From JBBDIP01 sp050260675 (GTDB taxonomy: Bacteria > Bacillota > Sulfobacillia > Fermentithermobacillales > Fermentithermobacillaceae): 64,000 nt of DNA. Shown here piece after piece: positions 16,186-24,576 of the stretch. Both the position numbers and the translations under genes were made by a program. The DNA lies in contig JBLNCN010000011.1 in assembly GCA_050260675.1 (NCBI GenBank), positions 682,001 through 746,000 on the forward strand, in the 5' to 3' direction. Under the pieces are notes generated by a model. That model ran no database searches and was not told the DNA's origin. It worked only from the letters and a program-made list of their open reading frames with translations. Each line of letters begins with the position of its first letter. Position 1 is the stretch's first letter.

Positions 16186-16232
16186 CAAAAATGAATAGCC
16201 TCCAAATCCCAAGAGGAGACGAGGAGGCAATT
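16186..16232 (-). terminator. Possible terminator after the RRM gene
   Basis: On the minus strand AATTGCCTCC and GGAGGCTATT pair with one mismatch around a 19-base loop, followed by CATTTTTGG. The loop is long, so this is a weak call. Confidence 0.4.
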
Positions 16233-16254
16233 CCGATGCGTTTGCCCTGCCTTA

Positions 16255-16509
16255 TCAGTATTTCGGCTGGCGCGGACGGGCTTCGTTGACAATGATCTGA
16301 CGTCCGCCAAGGAGGGTCCCGTTCACGGCCTCGACAGCCTTCTCAGCATCGGCGTCTTCGACCTCGACGAAACCGAATCCGCGGGACCTGCCGGTCGCCC
16401 TATCTGTGATGATGCGGCAGCTTTTTACCTCGACGAACTGATTGAACGCCTTGGCCAGCTCCTCATCGGTGGTGCTCCAGGGCAGATTCCCGATGTATAG
16501 CGTCTTCAA
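16255..16509 (-). CDS. Small RNA-binding protein with one RRM domain
   Basis: A single RNA recognition motif of 84 aa. RNP-2 is LYIGNLPW at residues 4-11 and RNP-1 is RGFGFVEV near residue 44. The C-terminus is short and basic (EARPRQPKY). Such single-RRM proteins occur in cyanobacteria and some Bacillota and bind single-stranded RNA, with roles in cold adaptation or mRNA localisation. The start is the TTG at 16507-16509 behind AGGAGGTGACATC; a longer in-frame start has no such site. It is inserted between nadD and yqeK. Confidence 0.88.
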   Translation of the reverse strand: MKTLYIGNLPWSTTDEELAKAFNQFVEVKSCRIITDRATGRSRGFGFVEVEDADAEKAVEAVNGTLLGGRQIIVNEARPRQPKY

Positions 16510-16584
16510 GATGTCACCTCCTCTCGCCGATATGAAGCTCGAAAACGTCTCCGTAGGTATCAAAAGCGCGTTAGCAGCGGTCTC

Positions 16585-17244
16585 TCAGGTTAGCCAACCA
16601 GCGCCGCCTGTCTTGTTCACGCGTCTTTCCGAGTCAGTAAGGTACAACCCTTCTTTGCGTATGTACTTGTCAACGGTATCCGGCACCAGGTAACGGATGG
16701 ACCGGCCCTCCCGCACAGCCCTGCGGATCTCGGTCGAAGCTATGGCCAGAAGAGTCACCGGAAACGGATGTATCTTGCCGAACCTCTCCGGCCCGAGCGT
16801 GCGTTCTAGATCCGAAAGCGCCTGCACGCTGTAGCCCGGACGCGTGACCGCCACAAAGTCGGTCAAATCGAAGAGCTCCTGGTACTTGGACCACGTGCAT
16901 ATCTCAAGGATGGCGTCGAGTCCCGTGATGAAATAGAAGGCCTTTTCAGGGCTGTAGCGCTTGCGCAGTTCCTTGAGGGTATCCAGAGTATATGAAGGTC
17001 CCACTCTGTCGATTTCCGTGCGGGATACCTCGAAGTGCGGATTGTCTGCTGTCGCGAGCAGTGTCATGAGGTAACGGTGCTCTGGGGGCGTCACTTCCAA
17101 GACCGGCTTATGCGGAGGTCTCCCGGAAGGCACGAATACTACCCTCTCAAGCCCGAATCCCTGTAGTACCTCTTCAGCAGCCCTGAGATGCCCGAAATGG
17201 ATAGGGTCAAAGGTACCGCCCATTATACCGATTGCTGTCACCAA
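16585..17244 (-). CDS. nadD: Nicotinate-nucleotide adenylyltransferase
   Basis: Protein of 219 aa that adenylates nicotinate mononucleotide in NAD synthesis. The nucleotidyltransferase motif GGTFDPIHFGHL lies near residue 9, PPHKP near residue 44, the FITGLDAILEICTW segment near residue 104, and the second ATP motif ASTEIRRAVREG near residue 168. It follows obg, as is common in Bacillota (obg-nadD-yqeK-rsfS). Confidence 0.95.
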   Translation of the reverse strand: MVTAIGIMGGTFDPIHFGHLRAAEEVLQGFGLERVVFVPSGRPPHKPVLEVTPPEHRYLMTLLATADNPHFEVSRTEIDRVGPSYTLDTLKELRKRYSPEKAFYFITGLDAILEICTWSKYQELFDLTDFVAVTRPGYSVQALSDLERTLGPERFGKIHPFPVTLLAIASTEIRRAVREGRSIRYLVPDTVDKYIRKEGLYLTDSERRVNKTGGAGWLT

Positions 17245-17338
17245 AGCGCCTCCAAGACCAAGGACCGGAAACCACCTGACGGAACATACAGCCTGCTTTC
17301 GGTTCTCTGCATTCTATGCGAGACTCGGAAATCCTTCT

Positions 17339-18373
17339 TTATGTGACGTTGGCGCTCGCCCTGTTCGACAGGGTAACCCTGAAAAGCTCCTCGATCAGCT
17401 CCTCCAAACCGATTTTCATCTGGGCTGATATCAGGAATACCGGGGCGTCGGAGAGCGACTTCAGCTCTTCCTGGATCTCCCTTCGTCGCTCCGGCGAGCT
17501 CACGAGGTCTATCTTGTTCACCGCGATGAGACTTGCTTTCGCCTTCATGGTCTCGCTATACGCCATTACTTCCCTGCGCACCGCCGCGAAGTCCGATGCT
17601 GCGTCCCGCACTTCCATCCGGTCAAAGCCCTGCGCGTCAACGACATATAATAGGACCGAAGTGCGCTCTATGTGCCTTAGGAACTCATGTCCCAGGCCTC
17701 TCCCTTCGCTGGCTCCCTCAATCAGCCCGGGTATGTCCGCTACCACGATCTTCTCGGATCCTCGTTCTACGACTCCCAGATGAGGCGTAAGCGTGGTGAA
17801 CGGGTAATCCCCGACTTCGGGCGTAGCGTTGGAAACCGCGCGAAGGAGCGTGGACTTGCCAGCGTTCGGGAACCCTACAAGGCCGACGTCGGCGATGGAC
17901 CGGAGCTCCAAGATGACCTCACGCTCTTCTCCGGGAGTCCCGTCCTCGGAGTACCTGGGCGCGCGGTTGGTGGCGGTTGCGAAGTGCTGGTTGCCCCGCC
18001 CGCCCTTGCCGCCCTTGGCGACCACAACCTCCTGCCCCACGGTTACAAGGTCGGCGATCACCTCGCCTGTCTCGACATCCCGCACCGTCGTACCGGGAGG
18101 CAACTGCACGATAAGGTCTTCGCCCTTGGGCCCCGACTTCTTGTCCCCCAACCCCGGACCTCCGTTTTTGGCCCTAAGGTGCGGGCGGTAGTGGAAGTCA
18201 TAGAGGGTGTTCATACCGGGATCGGCCACAAAGATAACGCTGCCGCCGTCTCCACCGTCGCCTCCGTTTGGGCCCCCTCGCGGCACAAACTTCTCGCGCC
18301 TGAAAGCAACGCAGCCCCGGCCTCCGTCCCCTGCCTTCAGGTGGACCTTGACCTTGTCAATGAACCTGGTCAC
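17339..18373 (-). CDS. obg: GTPase Obg/CgtA
   Basis: Ribosome assembly GTPase of 344 aa. The glycine-rich Obg domain (about 1-158, with GGDGGDGGSVIFVADPGMNTL) precedes a G domain with GFPNAGKST, DIPGLIEGASEGRGLG, NKID and a closing SAQMKIGL. The protein ends after the G domain, so the C-terminal OCT domain of many Obg proteins is absent. The start is GTG at 18371-18373 behind AAGGGGGGTG. It follows rplU-prp-rpmA, the standard order. Confidence 0.95.
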   Translation of the reverse strand: MTRFIDKVKVHLKAGDGGRGCVAFRREKFVPRGGPNGGDGGDGGSVIFVADPGMNTLYDFHYRPHLRAKNGGPGLGDKKSGPKGEDLIVQLPPGTTVRDVETGEVIADLVTVGQEVVVAKGGKGGRGNQHFATATNRAPRYSEDGTPGEEREVILELRSIADVGLVGFPNAGKSTLLRAVSNATPEVGDYPFTTLTPHLGVVERGSEKIVVADIPGLIEGASEGRGLGHEFLRHIERTSVLLYVVDAQGFDRMEVRDAASDFAAVRREVMAYSETMKAKASLIAVNKIDLVSSPERRREIQEELKSLSDAPVFLISAQMKIGLEELIEELFRVTLSNRASANVT

Positions 18374-18397
18374 GTCGGCACCCCCCTTAGGGAGCAA

Positions 18398-18425
18398 AAA
18401 GCGGCGGACACTCATCCGCCGCTTT
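18398..18425 (-). terminator. Terminator between rpmA and obg
   Basis: Perfect 11-bp stem (AAAGCGGCGGA, six-base loop, TCCGCCGCTTT) followed on the minus strand by a T run. It would reduce read-through from the ribosomal protein genes into obg. Confidence 0.8.
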
Positions 18426-18463
18426 CATCCCTGCTCCACTGCTTCGGTAAGGCTGTCTCTTCC

Positions 18464-18775
18464 TTACTGGTTCTCGTCCACAGCAACCGCTGCCGCCGGG
18501 GCCTCAGGTACGACGTGGACAATCTTGTCGTCCTTGCCTTTGCGCTTGAAGGAGACGTATCCGTCAACCTTCGCGAAGATCGTGTGGTCCCTGCCGAGAC
18601 CGACGCCGAGACCCGGATGGACCTGGGTGCCTCTCTGGCGGACGATAATGTTGCCGGCCAGGACAAACTGGCCATCGTGCTTCTTTACTCCCAACATCTT
18701 GGGCTTGGAGTCGCGCCCGTTTCGGGAGCTGCCCATACCCTTCTTGTGGGCGAACAGCTGCAGATCTAGCAGCAT
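18464..18775 (-). CDS. rpmA: Ribosomal protein L27 (bL27) with cleavable N-terminal extension
   Basis: Protein of 103 aa. The N-terminus MLLDLQLFAHKKGMGSSRNG contains the Prp cleavage signal, with cutting after LQLF exposing AHKKG, as in Staphylococcus and other Bacillota. The body has the usual L27 segments (GVKKHDGQFVLAGNIIVRQRG). The C-terminal tail is Ala/Val-rich. The protease gene prp lies directly upstream. Confidence 0.97.
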   Translation of the reverse strand: MLLDLQLFAHKKGMGSSRNGRDSKPKMLGVKKHDGQFVLAGNIIVRQRGTQVHPGLGVGLGRDHTIFAKVDGYVSFKRKGKDDKIVHVVPEAPAAAVAVDENQ

Positions 18776-18805
18776 GTCGGTCCCTCCTTGGTCGTCAAAT
18801 CTTCT

Positions 18806-19141
18806 CTATTGTGACTCACAAAGCTCAACGGCGCCGGGATACGAGCGTTCTATCGCCCTAAACCCCAGTTCCAGAGTCCTCAGGATCGCTCTGGGGCCCT
18901 CTTCGGAGGCGCGGCTCTCGTCCACGCTCACCCGAAGGAACCCTGGGTTTATGTCGGACTTCACGGCGTCGCCCAAGATCTCCTGAAGTCCAAACAACGC
19001 CGCTTGGGCGATGGCCGACACTCCCGCACATACGATGTCTTTCCCGTACTCTGCAAAACCGGCGTGCCCCTCGACTGTGAAGCCGCAGAGGACTCTGCCG
19101 CCGGCAGGACCAGTCTTACGCAGTAGCTTTGCCTTCAGCAT
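18806..19141 (-). CDS. prp: Ribosomal-processing cysteine protease Prp
   Basis: Protein of 111 aa (YsxB/DUF464 family) that removes the N-terminal extension of L27. The catalytic His lies in GHAGFAEYGKDIVCAGVSA near residue 24 and the Cys in DIVCAGVSA near residue 35. The ATG at 19139-19141 lies inside the end of rplU, giving a 26-base overlap. Position between rplU and rpmA is the classic one. Confidence 0.93.
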   Translation of the reverse strand: MLKAKLLRKTGPAGGRVLCGFTVEGHAGFAEYGKDIVCAGVSAIAQAALFGLQEILGDAVKSDINPGFLRVSVDESRASEEGPRAILRTLELGFRAIERSYPGAVELCESQ

Positions 19142-19460
19142 TGGCCTCAATCGAGTCAATCCGTACCTCAGTGTACGGCTGCCTGTGGCCATACCTGCGC
19201 CTGTAGTTGGTCTTGTGCCTGTACTTGAACACAAGGATCTTGCGGGCTTTGCCCTGCCTTACTACAGTGGCCTTGACGGCGGCGCCGGCGAGATAGGGAT
19301 TGCCGCACTTTATGGAGCCTTGGTCGCTGACTGCAAGAACCTTGTCAAACACGTAGGAGTCCCCGCGGGTTCCGGGTACTTTCTCAACCTTGATGGTCTC
19401 GCCTGGCGAGACTTTGTACTGCTTGCCGCCTGTTTCGAGTATCGCGTACAACTTGGACAC
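19116..19460 (-). CDS. rplU: Ribosomal protein L21 (bL21)
   Basis: Protein of 114 aa with the family signature YAILETGGKQYKVSPG at the N-terminus and KILVFKYRHKTNYRRRYGHR near the C-terminus. The start is the GTG at 19458-19460 behind AAGGTAGGG; longer in-frame starts add non-homologous residues. It is the first gene of the rplU-prp-rpmA group. Confidence 0.96.
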   Translation of the reverse strand: MSKLYAILETGGKQYKVSPGETIKVEKVPGTRGDSYVFDKVLAVSDQGSIKCGNPYLAGAAVKATVVRQGKARKILVFKYRHKTNYRRRYGHRQPYTEVRIDSIEANAEGKATA

Positions 19461-19520
19461 CCCTACCTTCGTCACTCGCGCAAAGATACCGCATAAGTCT
19501 AGCATGGTGGCATACCAGTG

Positions 19521-21953
19521 TCAAGAAACCCTGTCCTTGACCTGGGGAGTTACGGTCCTGGCCTTAGCAAAGGTACGGTGAGCGGAAGTCACCTCAATGA
19601 CTACTCTTTGGCCGATTTTCCCTCCCGCACCCTCGACGTCTATCACGAAACCCTCCCGGCGGGCGATTCCGTCCTGCGGGTTCTTCTCGTGGACTTCCTC
19701 AATCACTACTTCCAGTATGTCACCCACCTGCACCGGGATCGCCTTGTTGGCGATCTCCTCCCTGGTGCCGACCGCTTTCACGTTCATCTCCTCAAGATGG
19801 AGAGCATCGTTACCGCGGACGAAGATGCTGCGGCCGGTCTCTTTCTCCAGTTCCTTGAGGTTGGCCCCGCCGGGACCGATAAGGTATGAAGCGACTCCCG
19901 GGTGCACCTCGACCAGTATTGCTTCGCTCTGGGAGTTGCCCAGGATCCTCCGGATTTCCCGCCTGACCCTTCCGGCCACTGTCTCTTCTGAAAGGACAAC
20001 ACCCTTGCCGCCGCAATAGGGGCACATCCTCATCATGACGGCGTCGATGCTCTGCCTCACCTTCTTGCGGGTCATCTCCACAAGGCCCAGGCCGGTCAGC
20101 CCGACTACTACCGTCTTGGTGTGGTCGTGCCTGAGTTGCCTCTCCATCTCCGCGAGGAGCCTCTGCCTGTGCTCAGGTATCTCCATGTCGATGAAGTCGA
20201 CCACGATGATGCCGCCGATGTCCCTTATGCGCAGCTGCCTCGCTATCTCCTCCGTGGCCTCCATGTTGATCTTGAACACGGTGTCAGCCAGGTTCTTGTT
20301 GCCTACGTAGCGGCCGGTGTTTACGTCAATTACCGTGAGGGCCTCGGTCTTGTCGATCACCAGGTATCCTCCGGATTTGAGCCACACCTGCCTGCCCAGC
20401 GCCTTCTCGACCGCGGCGTCCACACCGTACAGCTGGAAGAGCGGGTACTCTCTGTCGCGGTAGTAGATGACTCGTTCCTTCATCTCGGGCGAGACCGATT
20501 CCAGAAGGTCGAGGATGCGGCTGTAGGTGTTCACATCATCGACCAGCATGCGCGTGGTCTCCTGGTTCAGTTCATCCCTCACGACCCGGAAGGTGAGACC
20601 CAGATCGCTGTGGATGAGGCATGGCGCCTTTGAGGAGCGCGCCCGCTTCTGCACCTTCTCCCACACTTTGAGAAGGAACTGGAGGTCGCGCTCAAGTTCC
20701 TCCTTGGTCTTTTTCTCGGCCACGGTCCTGATGATGATGCCCATGTCCTTGGGCTTTAGGTCCCGGGCGATCTGGCGGAGCCGTTTGCGTTCCTCGTCGT
20801 CCACTATCCTCCGGGAGACGCCCACGTAACTCACAGTCGGCATAAGCACCATGTAACGGCCAGGGAACGTAACGTGCCGGGTCACCCTGGCGCCTTTGGT
20901 CCCGATGGCTTCCTTGACAACCTGCACCATCACCTCCTGCCCGGGTTTGACCAGTTCGGCGATGGTTTTCTTCTTGCGGCTCTTCAGTTCTGGGGCTGCA
21001 TCGGTGTCCTCGAGGTTTGGGGGGAGAATGGCGTCGTCCACGTACAGGAAGGCGTTCTTCTCCTCGCCTATGTCTATGAAAGCGGCCTGCATCCCAGGCA
21101 GCACGTTGGTGACCTTTCCCAAGAAGATGCTTCCTGCGATTTTCTGGCTGGAGGGCCGTTCAACGTAGAACTCTACCACGGCGCCGTCCTCAACCAGGGC
21201 CACCCGGGTCTCGTCCTTGGCAGCGCTCACGAGGATCTCTCTGCTTACAAGAGGGCGAACCTCTCCCGCACCCTCGCCCTGAGGCTTGCCTCCTGCAGGC
21301 TGCCGCTTGCTCCTCCGCTTGCGACCCTTATGAGCCGGGGCTTGCGGGCCCGGCGGGCCTGCCTGGGGCAAAGGCTCTGCTTCCTGGTCCGCTGCTTCCG
21401 ACGATACGGGTTTGTCTACGGTTGCCGGCTCTCTGGCCGCCGGCTCCTCGGCAGTCGGCTCTTTCGCTATCGGCTCATTGGCTACCGGCTCTTTCGTGAT
21501 CGGATCTTCGACAGCAGACTCTTTTCGAGCCTGCTCCTTTGCAGCGCCCTTCGTTCTGCGACGCTTCCTGGTCTTCGGAGGCCGGGGCTGGGCGGGAGCC
21601 TCCTCACGCACAGGTCCCTCTGCCTCTTTGGGTTCTGCATCTTTAGCCTCCACGGGAATGGGCTGCATGTTCTCCGGGGGGGGCTCTACTGCGGGTACCG
21701 GCACAGGCTCTACTACAGGCGCCGGCGCAGGTTCCTGAACTAGACCGTCATCAATGGACGGTTCGTCGGCCATTTCCCTGGCATCAGCCAAGTTCCTGGG
21801 TTTCGGGTTCTTCGGTCGCCTCCGGGGTCTTCGGTACCTGAGTTTTTTCCTTGGTTGCTCCTGCGTCTTCTCCTCTGCTTCTGCAGAGCTTCTCTCCCCT
21901 GCTTCCCCACTTACGGGGGCGGGGGTCGTTCCATCAATTCTCTCGTTGTCCAA
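19521..21953 (-). CDS. Ribonuclease G/E with long Pro/Glu-rich N-terminal extension
   Basis: RNase E/G family endoribonuclease of 810 aa. Residues 1 to about 230 are low-complexity and charged, including Arg/Lys blocks (RYRRPRRRPKNPKPR) and a run of five-residue units of the type xEPxA near residues 145-185. The S1 domain begins near residue 234 (ILVSAAKDETRVALVEDG). Catalytic Asp residues lie in VIDVNTGRYVG near residue 543 and VVDFIDME near residue 584. The Zn-link motif CPYCGGKG lies near residue 642, followed by the small domain. The start is a TTG behind AAGGAAG, inside the end of the preceding gene. It processes rRNA and mRNA in the cytoplasm. The disordered extension may bind RNA or partners. 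Confidence 0.93.
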   Translation of the reverse strand: MDNERIDGTTPAPVSGEAGERSSAEAEEKTQEQPRKKLRYRRPRRRPKNPKPRNLADAREMADEPSIDDGLVQEPAPAPVVEPVPVPAVEPPPENMQPIPVEAKDAEPKEAEGPVREEAPAQPRPPKTRKRRRTKGAAKEQARKESAVEDPITKEPVANEPIAKEPTAEEPAAREPATVDKPVSSEAADQEAEPLPQAGPPGPQAPAHKGRKRRSKRQPAGGKPQGEGAGEVRPLVSREILVSAAKDETRVALVEDGAVVEFYVERPSSQKIAGSIFLGKVTNVLPGMQAAFIDIGEEKNAFLYVDDAILPPNLEDTDAAPELKSRKKKTIAELVKPGQEVMVQVVKEAIGTKGARVTRHVTFPGRYMVLMPTVSYVGVSRRIVDDEERKRLRQIARDLKPKDMGIIIRTVAEKKTKEELERDLQFLLKVWEKVQKRARSSKAPCLIHSDLGLTFRVVRDELNQETTRMLVDDVNTYSRILDLLESVSPEMKERVIYYRDREYPLFQLYGVDAAVEKALGRQVWLKSGGYLVIDKTEALTVIDVNTGRYVGNKNLADTVFKINMEATEEIARQLRIRDIGGIIVVDFIDMEIPEHRQRLLAEMERQLRHDHTKTVVVGLTGLGLVEMTRKKVRQSIDAVMMRMCPYCGGKGVVLSEETVAGRVRREIRRILGNSQSEAILVEVHPGVASYLIGPGGANLKELEKETGRSIFVRGNDALHLEEMNVKAVGTREEIANKAIPVQVGDILEVVIEEVHEKNPQDGIARREGFVIDVEGAGGKIGQRVVIEVTSAHRTFAKARTVTPQVKDRVS

Positions 21954-22599
21954 GCAGTATCTTCCTTCTATCAATGATTGCCTCTCTTGGGTCCAGGTTC
22001 AAGCCGAACTGTGCCAGCGAACCCAATACCCATTGCGGGCGTACGGTGCGCCCCTCGTCGTGGCCGAGCGTCATATTGAGGACGATGCGCTCTTCGGAAA
22101 CGGCCTCCGGCTCGCCTATGTGGAGCACGAACGGCCTCAGGTCCACGGACTTCTTCTCTTTGGGGCGAACTACCACAAAAGGCACCACATCTTCCGCCAT
22201 GAACGCGTCCAAGGCTCTCGACAGCTCCCGTATGTTCACTCCCTTAAGGTCGAGACCATATGAGGACGCCGCGATCCTCGATTCGAAAGGCTCCTCTCTC
22301 TGGGGCGCCTCTCGAACCTCGTGTAGGGAAAACCCCTCCGGCAGGGCGCGAGAAAGACTCCTGGCCAGATCCTTGAGGCTCCATGGCTTGGAAAGGACCG
22401 CGTCAAAACACTCCTCGCGACCTGCGGTGCCGGCAGGCAGCGGTGAGTAAAAGGAAAACTTCGGTCTGGGGTTGTACCCCTGCGACATCTCCAAGGGCCA
22501 TCCGGCCCGGGACGCCGCGATCTGGACCACTCTTTGAACGTCGAGATGGCCCAGGAATCTCACTCTATCGCCCTTCTCGTACTTGACCCGGACCTTCAC
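21934..22599 (-). CDS. Radical SAM-linked protein (TIGR03936/DUF2344 type)
   Basis: Protein of 221 aa beginning VKVRVKYEKGDRVRFLGHLD, the signature of the DUF2344 family that almost always follows a TIGR03960-type radical SAM gene. Further family marks are SQGYNPRPKFSFYSPLPAG near residue 40 and the FVVVRPKEKKSVDLRPFV segment near residue 135. The GTG start overlaps the upstream stop (GTGA). The C-terminus overlaps the RNase G start. Function is not established; the conserved link with the radical SAM protein and RNase G suggests RNA or ribosome modification. Confidence 0.88.
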   Translation of the reverse strand: MKVRVKYEKGDRVRFLGHLDVQRVVQIAASRAGWPLEMSQGYNPRPKFSFYSPLPAGTAGREECFDAVLSKPWSLKDLARSLSRALPEGFSLHEVREAPQREEPFESRIAASSYGLDLKGVNIRELSRALDAFMAEDVVPFVVVRPKEKKSVDLRPFVLHIGEPEAVSEERIVLNMTLGHDEGRTVRPQWVLGSLAQFGLNLDPREAIIDRRKILLGQREN

Positions 22600-24476
22600 T
22601 GTTTCACCCCGCCCTTGGCGAGAGATACCTTGACGCCCAAGTCGGGACAGACTCCGCACAGGGTGCAGGAGCCGCCGCGGCAGTCCACGGTCAAAGCCCT
22701 CTCCAGCGACTTCTCGCGCTCGGACCAGAGGTAGGTCTTCCGGACGCCCGGCGACAGGTGGTCCCAGGGCAACACTTCGTCCTTGGACCGCTCCCTGTGA
22801 GCGTAGAACTCCGCGTCGATGCCGGATTCCGCGAAAACCTCGCGCCATGCTTCCGCATTCATCCGGTCGGGCCAGGCGTCAAAGCGCATCCCCCTGCGGA
22901 AAGCCAACTCCAAAGGCGCCGCCAGCCTGCGGTCTCCACGGGCGAAAACCGCCTCCAGTTGGGTTACCTCTGCATCGTGATACCGGTACTCCAGGCCTGG
23001 GCCTTTTAGAGCGCCCCGCAAGAGGCGCTGTTTCCTTTGGAGCTCGTCCGGCATCACCGCGGCATCCCACTGGAAGGGCGTGTGCGGCTTTGGAACGAAA
23101 CCGGAGACCGAGACCACCACCGTCGGGCGCTTGCCCATGTCGCGCCCGATCTGCCGGACCTTCTGCCCAAGGCGCCCTATGGCCAGGACGTCCTCATCGG
23201 TCTCGCCGGGCAGCCCAATCATGAAGTAGAGCTTAATGTGGCTGTATCCGGCCAAAAACGCAGCTTTGGCGGCCTCCTCCACTTCCTCTTCGGTGACCTT
23301 CTTGTTGATGACGTCCCGCATCCGCTGGGACCCCGCCTCCGGTGCAAGCGTGAGCCCGCTCTTGGTGGCCCCTCCGATCAGTTCCGCAAGGCCCACGGAG
23401 AAGGAGTCGACCCGCAGCGAGGGAAGGGAGACCCTCGCCCCGCAGGCGTTGTCCTGCAAGAGGTCCTTCACAAGATCTTCGATGCGGGAGTAGTCCGCCG
23501 ACGACAAAGACACCAGCGACACCTCATCGTACCCAGACCGCTCCAGGATGTCCCGCGCCAGAGCGCCCGCCGTGACCATCTCCCGCTCCCGCACAGGGCG
23601 GTACAGCATTCCGGCCTGGCAGAACCTGCAGCCTTGTGTGCAGCCACGGAACACTTCCACCATCGCGCGGTCATGTATTGGAGGGATAAGGGGGATGATC
23701 GGTTCCCTCGGGAACGGGGCCGCCTCCAAAGACGGCAGCACGCGCCTTCGCACGACCTTGTCCGGCGTTATCGCCTGTATCGTGCCGTCGGACCCGTACT
23801 CGACCTGATATTGCGACGGGACGTACACGCCTTGCACTTCAGCCAGTCTGCTCAAAAGCTGCTCCCTGGACTGCCCTGACCTCCGCCACGACTTGTAGGC
23901 GTTCACGATATCGCCCACAAGATCCTCGCCGTCACCAAGGGCAAACGCATCGATGAAAGCCGACAGCGGCTCAGGAGCCATCGCGCAGGGGCCACCCGCA
24001 ATTACCAGCGGGTCGCTCGCCTTCCTATCGGAAGCGCGCAGAGGGATACCGCCCAGGTCAAGCATCGCCAACACGTTGGTGTAGGTGAGCTCGTACTGGA
24101 GCGAGAAACCCACGATGTCGAACGACGAGAGGGGCGCGAAACTCTCCAGCGTGTACAGCGGCCACCCTTTTCGCCTCAGGAGCTCCTCCATGTCAAACCA
24201 CGGCGCGTAGACCCGCTCGCAGGCAGTATCATCCCTGGCGTTCAGTATGCTGTAGAGGATGTGGGAGCCGAGATGGCTGGCTCCTACCTCGTAAACATCG
24301 GGGAAAGCCAGCGCGAAACGTACTTCGACTGACGACGGGTCCTTACGGACTGAGTTCCATTCTCCGCCGGTATACCGGGCGGGCTTTTCGACTTTACCGA
24401 GCTCTCTCTTGAGATCATCCCAGGTGAGGGCGCTCTGTGGCGAAGTGGGCAAAGTAACTGGCCTTTCCTCTCGCAA
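22596..24476 (-). CDS. B12-binding-fold radical SAM protein (TIGR03960 family)
   Basis: Protein of 626 aa. The N-terminal part (about 40-250) has the B12-binding-like fold (FPDVYEVGASHLGSHILYS). The radical SAM domain has the 4Fe-4S motif CTQGCRFC near residue 280 and an YFMIGLPGETDEDV segment near residue 395. A C-terminal extension carries CRGGSCTLCGVC near residue 605, a possible extra metal site. This family is fused or adjacent to the DUF2344 protein, which follows here with a GTGA overlap. The reaction is unknown. A TATAAT box lies about 30 bases upstream of the start, without a convincing -35. Confidence 0.9.
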   Translation of the reverse strand: MREERPVTLPTSPQSALTWDDLKRELGKVEKPARYTGGEWNSVRKDPSSVEVRFALAFPDVYEVGASHLGSHILYSILNARDDTACERVYAPWFDMEELLRRKGWPLYTLESFAPLSSFDIVGFSLQYELTYTNVLAMLDLGGIPLRASDRKASDPLVIAGGPCAMAPEPLSAFIDAFALGDGEDLVGDIVNAYKSWRRSGQSREQLLSRLAEVQGVYVPSQYQVEYGSDGTIQAITPDKVVRRRVLPSLEAAPFPREPIIPLIPPIHDRAMVEVFRGCTQGCRFCQAGMLYRPVREREMVTAGALARDILERSGYDEVSLVSLSSADYSRIEDLVKDLLQDNACGARVSLPSLRVDSFSVGLAELIGGATKSGLTLAPEAGSQRMRDVINKKVTEEEVEEAAKAAFLAGYSHIKLYFMIGLPGETDEDVLAIGRLGQKVRQIGRDMGKRPTVVVSVSGFVPKPHTPFQWDAAVMPDELQRKQRLLRGALKGPGLEYRYHDAEVTQLEAVFARGDRRLAAPLELAFRRGMRFDAWPDRMNAEAWREVFAESGIDAEFYAHRERSKDEVLPWDHLSPGVRKTYLWSEREKSLERALTVDCRGGSCTLCGVCPDLGVKVSLAKGGVKQ

Positions 24477-24576
24477 ACCTCTTTTTTACATTATAACCGA
24501 GGATATACCGCGGAAGGAAACGGATATTCGTGTAAGTGTCAAATTACCCCTAGGGCTGCGCGCTTACCACGGGGAT

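Noticed and set aside
17687..18769. 360-codon plus-strand frame across obg and rpmA
   Set aside because: It lies opposite two certain housekeeping genes and shows no protein family signature.
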